From Actinomycetota bacterium (GTDB lineage: Bacteria > Actinomycetota > Acidimicrobiia > Spongiisociales > ZC4RG35): a stretch of 8,313 bases of DNA. The position numbers and the translations under genes were made by a program. The notes under the pieces are model-generated. The model was not told the DNA's origin, searched no databases, and saw nothing but the letters and a program-made list of their open reading frames with translations. Positions 1 through 5,238 of this stretch are shown here, one piece after another (the stretch's first letter is position 1; the number at the start of each line of letters is the position of its first letter). The DNA is taken from positions 1-8,313 of the forward strand of contig JAKEHF010000087.1 of the NCBI GenBank assembly GCA_022615295.1. Reading direction: 5' to 3'.

Positions 1-166
1 GCATCGTCGGACGACCCGCGATACCCCGGGCGGCGCCGGTGGCGACCGTCACGAAGTGGTCGACGACGTCCATCTTGGTCCACCCCCGGTCGGGGAAGAC
101 GACACGGTCCGGGCTGGTGATCCGCACGGTCTCGTCGTCGATGTTCACGTCGGTCTCGTCGGGCAT
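1..166 (-). CDS. LigD-like NHEJ DNA polymerase/primase domain protein (5' end only)
   Basis: Reading the minus strand from the ATG at 166-164 gives 55 codons before the window edge, so only the N-terminus is present. After a short acidic lead, the readable motifs are VRITSPDRVVFPD and GWTKMDVVDHF, followed by GIAGRP. This matches the start of the primase-polymerase domain of LigD-type proteins (pattern VRLTxxDKVLYP..G.TK.DL..YY......L..GRP). That family fills in ends with ribonucleotides or deoxynucleotides during Ku-dependent non-homologous end joining. The catalytic aspartates lie further in, outside the window, so activity cannot be judged. It is also unclear whether a ligase or nuclease domain is fused. 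An AGGAG at 174-170 precedes the ATG by only 3 bases. The gene diverges from the operon starting at 227. The family call rests on remembered motifs. Confidence 0.75.
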   Translation of the reverse strand, partial: MPDETDVNIDDETVRITSPDRVVFPDRGWTKMDVVDHFVTVATGAARGIAGRPTM

Positions 167-171
167 CGTCT

Positions 172-199
172 CCTAAGGTTGGCGGCTGAGAACCTTAGG
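172..199. promoter_or_regulatory. Perfect 9-bp inverted repeat in the divergent promoter region
   Basis: CCTAAGGTT at 172-180 and AACCTTAGG at 191-199 are exact reverse complements with a 10-base spacer. The repeat sits between the divergent LigD-like gene (ATG at 166) and the plus-strand operon (GTG at 227). Each arm contains TAAGGT, which fits the actinobacterial -10 pattern TAnnnT: plus strand at 174-179 and minus strand at 197-192. With the usual 6-base gap, start sites would fall near 186 (plus) and 185 (minus). The dyad could therefore be a symmetric promoter pair, a regulator operator, or both. No convincing -35 element is visible. It also overlaps the AGG of the LigD-gene Shine-Dalgarno sequence. 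Confidence 0.5.
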
Positions 200-215
200 T
201 ACGACCGACCACGTG

Positions 216-225
216 AAAGGAAGAG
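216..225 (+). promoter_or_regulatory. Shine-Dalgarno sequence that sets the GTG start at 227
   Basis: AAAGGAAGAG contains AAGGA at 217-221, five bases before GTG 227. No comparable purine-rich sequence precedes the in-frame upstream codons, which would run into the divergent LigD-like gene. Confidence 0.6.
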
Positions 226-226
226 A

Positions 227-694
227 GTGAGCCATCCCAGCCTCGACGACCTGAGCATGTGGCAGCGGACCCTGGCCCCCCATGCATTCAACCGGGCCTG
301 GGAGCTGCTCGACGCCGGCAGTCTCACCCGTGAGGAAGAGGAGGAGATGCTGGCCGCGGCTTTCGCCCAGCGTCATCACTGGTACGCGGTGGGAGACGCC
401 CGCAACTGGGCCATCGCAGACTGGCAGGTCTCCAGGGTCGCCGCAGTCCTCGGCTACGCCGATCTGGCGGCACGCTTCGGTGAGCGCTCGCTGGAGATCG
501 CCACCGAGCATGGTCTGGACGCCTTCGTGGTCGGATTCGCCCACGAGGCGATCGCCAGGGCGGCGGCCGAGGTCGACGATATCGAGACGTTCACCGAGCA
601 TCTCGAGCTCGCCAAGGCGATGCTCGCCGAGGTCGACGACCCGGAGGAGAGGGAGACACTGGAGGCCGATCTCGCCGAGATGTCGGAGCGATGA
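227..694 (+). CDS. Helical-repeat (TPR-like) protein of unknown function
   Basis: This is a 155-residue acidic, alanine-rich soluble protein with no signal peptide or membrane segment. The GTG at 227 is chosen because AAAGGAAGAG (216-225) lies just upstream; an internal ATG at 257 is a weaker alternative. The sequence looks all-helical: a helix around residues 14-30, a charged EEEEE stretch near 36-40, then paired helices at about 41-57, 62-78, 79-95, 99-115, 118-135 and 138-153. Small residues sit at turn positions, as in TPR-type repeats. I remember similar small proteins annotated as hypothetical in actinobacteria but know no function. Its stop overlaps the next gene as ATGA (691-694), so it is probably translated together with the acetyltransferase and MOSC genes. 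Confidence 0.8.
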   Translation: MSHPSLDDLSMWQRTLAPHAFNRAWELLDAGSLTREEEEEMLAAAFAQRHHWYAVGDARNWAIADWQVSRVAAVLGYADLAARFGERSLEIATEHGLDAFVVGFAHEAIARAAAEVDDIETFTEHLELAKAMLAEVDDPEERETLEADLAEMSER

Positions 695-1239
695 TCACCT
701 CCTCGGTCGTCTCGATCGGACCGGTCTCGTTATGGACCGACGAGCAGGTTGTGGAGTACCGAGAGCTCACTGAGGCCGTCTACCCACCGCGGACTGCTGC
801 CGACTGGCCCGGTCGCAAACTGGAGTGGTCACAGGCGGAGATGGGAGTGAGAGTCGTCGACCCCTCCGGATGGCTCGTCTCCTACGTCGGAGTGCTCACC
901 CGTGAGGGGACACTCGACACCGCCCCCGTGACCATCGGCGGGATCGGTGGGGTCAAGACCCACCCCGACGCCCGCGGGCTGGGATACGCCGCCTTGGGCA
1001 TGCGGCGAGCCACCGAGTGGTTCCACGAGCAGCATGGTGTGGACTTTGGCCTGTTGGTCTGCGAACCGGGGCTGATGAGCTACTACGAGAACCTGGGGTG
1101 GGTCGTGTTCAACGGTGTCCTTCTGACCACCCAGGGCGCGGCCACGGTGGAGTTCACCTTCAACCGGGTCATGACCCAGACGATCGGGCGCCCCGCCCCG
1201 GTGACCGGGATCATCGATCTGAGTGGCCCGCCATGGTGA
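691..1239 (+). CDS. GNAT-family N-acetyltransferase
   Basis: This 182-residue protein has the GNAT fold signature for acetyl-CoA-dependent acyl transfer to an amine. A beta strand (GGIGGVKTHP, about 83-92) leads into the pyrophosphate-binding loop ARGLGYA (94-100), a version of (R/Q)xxGx(G/A), and then the helix ALGMRRATEWF. The C-terminal motif MSYYENLGW (129-137) is the usual position of the catalytic or CoA-interacting tyrosine. The N-terminal stretch with EYRELTEAVYPP resembles the alpha-1/alpha-2 region of small-molecule acetyltransferases. The layout is loosely like AAC(2')-type enzymes, but the substrate cannot be assigned. The start ATG overlaps the previous stop (ATGA), with GGAG at 685-688 too close to be an ideal ribosome site, so coupling is likely. 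The end overlaps the MOSC gene by 7 bases. Confidence 0.85.
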   Translation: MITSSVVSIGPVSLWTDEQVVEYRELTEAVYPPRTAADWPGRKLEWSQAEMGVRVVDPSGWLVSYVGVLTREGTLDTAPVTIGGIGGVKTHPDARGLGYAALGMRRATEWFHEQHGVDFGLLVCEPGLMSYYENLGWVVFNGVLLTTQGAATVEFTFNRVMTQTIGRPAPVTGIIDLSGPPW

Positions 1240-1727
1240 GCCGCGTCCATCAGGTGAGCCTCTCCTCAGGTGGTGTTCCCAAGCTGGCGGTGACCGGGGC
1301 GATGGTGCACCGCGAGGGAATGGTCGGCGATCATCACGACGACCTGATCCACCACGGAGGGGCGGAGCGGGCACTCTGTCTCTTCTCCCTCGAGGTGATC
1401 GAGCGCTTCCAAGCCGAGGGCCATCCCATCGCGCCGGGGTGCGCAGGTGAGAACCTCACCATCTCCGGTCTCGACTGGGCCGATGTCATCCCCGGAACCC
1501 GGCTCCGTCTCGGGGCCGACCTGGTGATCGAGGTCACCTCCTACACCGCGCCGTGCAGCAAGAACGCCCGGTGGTTCTCCGACGGTGACTTCCGTCGGAT
1601 GTCTCAGAGCATCCATCCCGGTGAGTCCCGGGTGTATGCACGTGTCCTCGAGCCCGGGATGGCGGCACCGGGGGACCCGGTGCTCTCAAACCATGAGCCG
1701 GCCGTCGAGGAACTCGATCGTCTTTGA
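1233..1727 (+). CDS. MOSC domain-containing protein (YiiM-like short form)
   Basis: This 164-residue single-domain MOSC protein belongs to the family that carries sulfur or handles molybdenum-cofactor-dependent detoxification. E. coli YiiM and YcbX, which protect against N-hydroxylated bases, are characterised relatives. The hallmarks are in order: SSGGVPK near 11-17, GMVGD with HHGGAERALCL at 29-50, GENLT at 72-76, PGTRLRLG at 87-94, and TAPC with the conserved cysteine at 108, followed by HPGESRVYARVL. ATG 1233 is used here; GTG 1236 is in frame and equally possible. Neither has a good Shine-Dalgarno sequence, so translation probably depends on coupling to the overlapping acetyltransferase gene (1233-1239 shared). 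Its last 42 bases overlap the convergent hydrolase gene. The protein looks intact for this family; the substrate is unknown. Confidence 0.88.
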   Translation: MVSRVHQVSLSSGGVPKLAVTGAMVHREGMVGDHHDDLIHHGGAERALCLFSLEVIERFQAEGHPIAPGCAGENLTISGLDWADVIPGTRLRLGADLVIEVTSYTAPCSKNARWFSDGDFRRMSQSIHPGESRVYARVLEPGMAAPGDPVLSNHEPAVEELDRL

Positions 1728-2315
1728 CCAGGCGGCCTCATAGGCCACCGGGTCGAAGGTCTCACCGTCGGGCTCGCAAAAGCCGTGACGTGTCCCGGGG
1801 TATCGGATTACCTCCACGGGCAGGGACTCGAGACCCATGGTGGCCTCCATGAAGACCGCTTCGTCGTCGCTCAGGTACTCGTCCGTCTCGGCGAGATGGA
1901 TCAGATAGGCCGACCTCGACCCGGCAAAGTCGATCTGCTGGCTCCCGTAGAAGGAGACCACCGTCGAGACCAGCTCCGGAGCCCTCACCGAGGCCCACAG
2001 GCCGAGCGAGCCACCCATCCCGAACCCGACGATCCCGATCGAGCCCGGCGCCGACCTCTCGTAGAGAATGGCGGCAGACGACATCACCAGTGTGGCCAGC
2101 CGATCTGGGCTGGCGGCCCCGAGATGGTCGACCGCCTCCTGCTCCGAGGCGGGCAGCTCGCCAAAGTTGATGTCGGGGACGAGGACGGTGTAGCCGTGCT
2201 CGGCGAGACCGTCCGCGATCCCTTTGACCGAGGGGGTCAGCCCCCAGAAGGAGTGGAGGATGAGGACCCCCGGGCCGGTGATGTCCTGTACGAAGTAGGC
2301 CAGATCTCGGAGCAC
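1686..2315 (-). CDS. Dienelactone hydrolase-family alpha/beta-hydrolase, nucleophile replaced by Gly
   Basis: This 209-residue cytosolic protein has the DLH layout: VLILHSFWGLTP near 17-28 (oxyanion side), YTVLVPDI at 42-49, a nucleophile elbow VGFGMGG at 96-102, FYGSQ at 122-126, AETDEY with Asp145, and GTRHGF with His177. In this family the elbow reads GF(C/S)MGG, where the Cys or Ser attacks the ester. Here the codon at 2021-2019 is GGG, glycine 99, so the usual nucleophile is absent while Asp and His remain. The C-terminal pattern (FDPVAYEAAWSKTIEFL) is typical. The start GTG has no Shine-Dalgarno sequence but has TACCTT six bases upstream, suggesting a leaderless mRNA. It diverges from the MFS gene across 35 bases. 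It may be a non-catalytic binding protein, a changed enzyme, or a sequencing error at one codon. Confidence 0.85.
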   Translation of the reverse strand: MLRDLAYFVQDITGPGVLILHSFWGLTPSVKGIADGLAEHGYTVLVPDINFGELPASEQEAVDHLGAASPDRLATLVMSSAAILYERSAPGSIGIVGFGMGGSLGLWASVRAPELVSTVVSFYGSQQIDFAGSRSAYLIHLAETDEYLSDDEAVFMEATMGLESLPVEVIRYPGTRHGFCEPDGETFDPVAYEAAWSKTIEFLDGRLMV

Positions 2316-2321
2316 GGGCCA

Positions 2322-2327
2322 AAGGTA
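2322..2327 (-). promoter_or_regulatory. Predicted -10 element (TACCTT) for a leaderless DLH-like transcript
   Basis: On the minus strand TACCTT fits TAnnnT and ends six bases before GTG 2315-2313, the spacing expected if transcription starts on the first base of the start codon. No Shine-Dalgarno sequence is present. No recognisable -35 element is seen. Confidence 0.45.
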
Positions 2328-2337
2328 GACCCGCCTC

Positions 2338-2343
2338 TACTCT
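2338..2343 (+). promoter_or_regulatory. Predicted -10 element (TACTCT) for a leaderless MFS transcript
   Basis: TACTCT fits TAnnnT and ends seven bases before ATG 2351. The intervening bases, TGCGGGG, are not at a useful Shine-Dalgarno spacing. The element shares a 35-base spacer with the opposing element at 2322-2327, so each -35 region would lie in or at the edge of the other gene. Confidence 0.45.
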
Positions 2344-2350
2344 TGCGGGG

Positions 2351-4000
2351 ATGACCACGGCGGTCGCCCCACTCCGATACCGTGAGTTTCGCTCGCTCTG
2401 GGCGGCCACGATCTTCTCGGCGACGGGGACCTTCATCCAGACGGTGGCCGGGTCCTGGCTGATGTTCGAGTTGACCGGTTCGAGCACGTGGGTGGGGCTG
2501 ATGGTGGCCTCCTCGACCCTCCCCTTCCTGTTCCTCTCCCTGCTCTCCGGCGCCCTAGCCGACATGTTCGACAGGGCCCGTCTCATGGTGATCGCCCAAA
2601 GCATCATGGCCGGCTCGGCGCTGACGATGGCGGTGCTGACACAGCTCGACCTGATCACACCGGGGATCCTCCTGGGTCTTGGCCTCGTCCTCGGCGGCGG
2701 CACCACGCTCAACCTCCCCGCCTGGCAGGCACTGCTCCCCGACCTGGTGCCCAGACCATTGCTCACCTCGGCCATCGCCCTCCAGGCCGCCGCCTTCAAC
2801 ACGGCTCGGGCCATCGGTCCGGCGCTCGGCGGGGTGATCGTCGTCGCCTATGGACCGGCACTCGGCTTCGGGGTCAACGCCGTCTCCTATCTCTCGGTGA
2901 TCGCGGTGGTGTTCCTAATCGCTCCGGCACTCACCGTGCGCGAGCGCGACGCCACCTCGGTCCTGGCGGCCACCTCGATCGGGATCCGCTATGCCCGCTT
3001 CACCCCGAAGTTCCGCAACCTCCTCGGTGTCGTCGCCTTCTTCTCGGTCACATCGGCAGTGGTCCAGGCCATCCTCCCTGTGCACACCGACCACCTCGGG
3101 GGCAGTGCCGGGAGCTTCGGGCTGATGCTGGGGTTGATGGGGGCCGGGGCTCTGGTGGGAGCCTTCGTCCGACCCCGGCTCATGGCGTCGACAACGGTCA
3201 ACACTGTGCCTTACACCATCTCCCTGTTCGGGCTTGCCGGGGTCGGTCTGGGTCTGGCCCCCAACCTCTGGGTCGCCGGGGTGGGGATGCTCCTCTGTGG
3301 CTTCTTCTGGCTGCTCACCCTGTCCACGCTCAACGCCACCGCCCAGATGATGGCCCCGGAGTGGATAAGGGGTCGGGCGATGTCCATGTACAACCTGGCC
3401 TTCGCCGGCATGCCGTTGGGATCGATCCTCGCCGGGCGTGTCGCCGACCAAATCGGCACCCCGGGGGCTCTCGTCGCCTTTTCCGTCGGCTCGGTGCTCC
3501 TCGGCCTGGTGGCACCCCGATTCGGCGTCCCCCGGCTCGACGACATCGAGGCGCCGATGTTCAGCAACGGCGCCCCGGAGCCGGTGCACCCCGAGACGGT
3601 CCTCGAAGGTGGACCGGTGATCGTGCTCAACACCTGGCACATCGACGAGGGGGACTACCCCGGGTTCGCCCGGGTGATGAATCAGCTTCGTCTTGTGAGA
3701 CTGAGCACAGGCGCCTACCGGTGGCGGCTGATGCGTGACGTGTCAGATCCCACCCGGTTCACCGAGCTGTTCGCCGTCCGCTCTTGGGAGGAGCACCTGG
3801 CCCAGCACTCCCGGATCGACGACGCCTCCGCCGACCTCATCCGGAGGGCCCGTGAGTTCGACCGGGCCGGAGGACCAAGGAATCGTCACCTCGTGGCGGT
3901 GGACGTCGCCGAGATCGCCGACTTCGAGGAGATGGTCGCCACCCACGCCGAGATGCACCGGGTGGACGGGTCGATCAGCCTCCCGGATCAGGAGACCTGA
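2351..4000 (+). CDS. MFS_3 ('transmembrane secretion effector') exporter with C-terminal alpha/beta-barrel-like domain
   Basis: This 549-residue fusion begins with an inner-membrane MFS transporter (about 1-400) that has the multiple hydrophobic segments of the EntS-like MFS_3 family. That family is thought to export small molecules such as siderophores or drugs by proton antiport. An MFS motif-A-like loop, GALADMFDRARLM, follows the second membrane segment, and NLPAWQALLPDLVPR with NTARAIGPALGG marks the middle of the N-half. A proline- and acid-containing linker leads to a soluble tail from about residue 420. The tail (VIVLNTWHIDEGDYPGFARVM, then GAYRWRLMRDVSDPTRFTELFAVRSWEEHLAQH) resembles a dimeric ferredoxin-like barrel of the ABM type. 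This tail is common in the PF05977-like family, as I remember it. The cargo is unknown. The 3' end overlaps the convergent membrane-protein gene by 13 bases. Confidence 0.88.
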   Translation: MTTAVAPLRYREFRSLWAATIFSATGTFIQTVAGSWLMFELTGSSTWVGLMVASSTLPFLFLSLLSGALADMFDRARLMVIAQSIMAGSALTMAVLTQLDLITPGILLGLGLVLGGGTTLNLPAWQALLPDLVPRPLLTSAIALQAAAFNTARAIGPALGGVIVVAYGPALGFGVNAVSYLSVIAVVFLIAPALTVRERDATSVLAATSIGIRYARFTPKFRNLLGVVAFFSVTSAVVQAILPVHTDHLGGSAGSFGLMLGLMGAGALVGAFVRPRLMASTTVNTVPYTISLFGLAGVGLGLAPNLWVAGVGMLLCGFFWLLTLSTLNATAQMMAPEWIRGRAMSMYNLAFAGMPLGSILAGRVADQIGTPGALVAFSVGSVLLGLVAPRFGVPRLDDIEAPMFSNGAPEPVHPETVLEGGPVIVLNTWHIDEGDYPGFARVMNQLRLVRLSTGAYRWRLMRDVSDPTRFTELFAVRSWEEHLAQHSRIDDASADLIRRAREFDRAGGPRNRHLVAVDVAEIADFEEMVATHAEMHRVDGSISLPDQET

Positions 4001-4662
4001 GACAGCTCCCTGCGAAACTTCTTCCAGTCCGAGCTCTTGGTCGACCAGAGGACGTCGGTCACCATAGTGGCGACGCTGAGGCCGACCAGACCCCACACCG
4101 CCCAGACTCCCAGGTCGGCGGCCACCGCCGCACCGACCAGGGCCAGCGGAGCCAGCTTGGTCGCCACCGCCCCGGAGGCGTGCATCCACGCCCTGGCCCG
4201 GGGAGTGGCCCGGAGATAGCTGGCATAGTCGACCTTGACCCCTGGTTGGGGCCGCATGGGAGAGATCACGAACCAGGCGGTGAATCTGATGCCCGCCACC
4301 CGGCCCACCACGAGATGAGCCAGCCCATGGGTCGTGGTCAACAGGACGATGACACCGAGGTAGAAGACCGCCACGGCGCTGCCCCCGTCGAGACGGTAGG
4401 CCCACCCGATGAGGGCCAGACCCCCGACAGTGGCCAACAGGGCGAGAACGGTGCCCAGACCCAGGGGAATCACCAGCCACGCCCGACGTCGGAAGGCGAC
4501 GTCGTCTATGGCGGCGATCCGCGGCCCATACCTCTCGGCCAGCTCCGGGTTTCTCTTGACCATGGCCACCGCCGGCCAGAATCCGGTGCCCGCGAGCCCG
4601 CCGCCGGCGCCGACCCTCGTCTCGGCGACGGCCAGGGCGTCCTCGATCCCGAGTGTCTCCAC
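3988..4662 (-). CDS. Site-2-protease-like (M50-like) membrane protein with degenerate HExxH
   Basis: This is a predicted 224-residue integral membrane protein. A soluble N-terminus (1-60) precedes hydrophobic segments at about 62-90, 96-118, 163-185 and 187-205, and a basic tail, WKKFRRE. The second segment contains THGLAHLVVGRVAGI: His112 and His116 are spaced as in the zinc-binding HExxH of site-2 proteases, but the catalytic Glu is Gly113. Later features are PQPGVKVDYASYLR (138-151), WMHASGAVATK, and VTDVLWSTKSSDW, where Asp203 could be a third metal ligand. I infer a metal-binding, possibly non-proteolytic relative of M50. The GTG at 4662-4660 is chosen because TATTGT lies six bases upstream (leaderless pattern). 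Further in-frame extension would run antisense through the sigma gene. It diverges from the ECF sigma gene across 57 bases. Confidence 0.7.
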   Translation of the reverse strand: METLGIEDALAVAETRVGAGGGLAGTGFWPAVAMVKRNPELAERYGPRIAAIDDVAFRRRAWLVIPLGLGTVLALLATVGGLALIGWAYRLDGGSAVAVFYLGVIVLLTTTHGLAHLVVGRVAGIRFTAWFVISPMRPQPGVKVDYASYLRATPRARAWMHASGAVATKLAPLALVGAAVAADLGVWAVWGLVGLSVATMVTDVLWSTKSSDWKKFRRELSQVS

Positions 4663-4668
4663 GACGAC

Positions 4669-4674
4669 ACAATA
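4669..4674 (-). promoter_or_regulatory. Predicted -10 element (TATTGT) for a leaderless membrane-protein transcript
   Basis: On the minus strand TATTGT fits TAnnnT and is followed by GTCGTC and then the GTG start at 4662, the same six-base gap as at the DLH-like gene. No Shine-Dalgarno sequence is present, which supports this start choice. Confidence 0.45.
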
Positions 4675-4681
4675 CGTGGCA

Positions 4682-4694
4682 AATGCAACCGCAA
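4682..4694. promoter_or_regulatory. AAT-N6-GCAA, possible Ada-type operator
   Basis: AAT at 4682-4684 and GCAA at 4691-4694 are separated by exactly six bases. From memory, the E. coli Ada protein recognises an A box AAT and a B box GCAA with this spacing. The site lies in the 57-base divergent spacer, 25 bases before the sigma-factor ATG. Just downstream, CCCC-GCC-GGGG (4697-4707) forms a short dyad. The sequence also contains two GCAAC units in tandem (4685-4689 and 4691-4695), which resemble the AAC-containing -35 elements used by ECF sigma factors. Which reading is right cannot be decided from sequence. The match may be chance. Confidence 0.3.
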
Positions 4695-4719
4695 CTCCCC
4701 GCCGGGGTTCTTGTAAGCG

Positions 4720-5238
4720 ATGGATGAGCTCAACCACTCGCTGGCCGTCGACGTCGCCGGTGCCTTCCCCACCGTTGTGGAGAGACTGGGCGGCCGTCTC
4801 TACTGGGGCCTGCGTCGTATCTCGGGGAGTCATCAGGAGGCCGAGGACCTGGCCCAGGAGACGCTGATCCGGGCTTACAAGGCGCTGGTCGACTATCCGG
4901 AGGAGCGAATCATCGCCCTCCGGCTCGATCCCTGGATCTGGACGATCGCCCTCAACCTGGGGCGCAACCACATCCGGGACCGGGCGCGGAGGCCGAGGTT
5001 CGTCGGGCTGGTGGACGACGTGGCGAGCGACGACCCGGAGCCCGTGGACACAGGTGTCTGGGACGCCCGCCTATCCCGGCTGAGCGCACCGCAGCGGACC
5101 GCGGTGGTTTTGAGACACGTGGTGGGCATGGGGATCGAGGAGATCTCCGAGGCCACCGGGCGCCCTTCGGGGACGGTCAAGGCCGACATCCATCGTGGAC
5201 TCACCCGTTTGCGAACGATCATGGAGGACGAGAAATGA
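4720..5238 (+). CDS. ECF-family RNA polymerase sigma factor (sigma-70, group 4)
   Basis: This 172-residue protein has only the two ECF domains. Sigma-2 covers about 15-93: HQEAEDLAQETLIRAYKAL (38-56, core-binding helix) and DPWIWTIALNLGRNHIRDRARR (70-91, the -10-recognition helix). Sigma-4 covers about 115-168: LSAPQRTAVVLRHVVGMGIEEI, then the helix-turn-helix SEATGRPSGTVKADIHRGLTRLR (143-165), which reads the -35 element. The length is normal and there is no C-terminal extension. The start lacks a clear Shine-Dalgarno sequence, and no good TAnnnT sits at the leaderless distance, so its promoter may be ECF-type. No anti-sigma gene (ZAS or membrane type) is adjacent. Instead the stop overlaps an alkyltransferase start as ATGA (5235-5238), implying joint production and a role in alkylation response. 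The divergent neighbour is the site-2-protease-like protein. Confidence 0.9.
   Translation: MDELNHSLAVDVAGAFPTVVERLGGRLYWGLRRISGSHQEAEDLAQETLIRAYKALVDYPEERIIALRLDPWIWTIALNLGRNHIRDRARRPRFVGLVDDVASDDPEPVDTGVWDARLSRLSAPQRTAVVLRHVVGMGIEEISEATGRPSGTVKADIHRGLTRLRTIMEDEK
5223..5228 (+). promoter_or_regulatory. Strong Shine-Dalgarno sequence GGAGGA inside the end of the sigma gene
   Basis: GGAGGA lies six bases before ATG 5235, an ideal spacing and the best ribosome site in the window. It sets the start of the alkyltransferase and suggests it can be translated efficiently, in addition to coupling through the ATGA overlap. Confidence 0.65.

Noticed and set aside
172..199. Inverted repeat as an intrinsic terminator
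   Set aside because: It has no T-run on either side and sits upstream of two divergent starts, where a terminator makes little sense.
56..226. Upstream extension of the helical-repeat protein
   Set aside because: It would run antisense through the LigD-like N-terminus and the inverted repeat. The GTG at 227 has a proper Shine-Dalgarno sequence.
1762..2814. 350-codon open frame on the minus strand
   Set aside because: It runs across the divergent promoter and is in the wrong frame for the DLH-like gene and antisense to the MFS gene. The arginine-rich translation has no recognisable fold.
2488..3738. 416-codon open frame on the plus strand
   Set aside because: This is a shifted frame inside the MFS gene, full of Arg/Pro/Gly/His. 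The overlapping frame has membrane segments and family motifs.
4663..4971. N-terminal extension of the site-2-protease-like protein
   Set aside because: The extra 100 or so residues would be antisense to the sigma-2 region, where coding constraint clearly belongs to the sigma gene.
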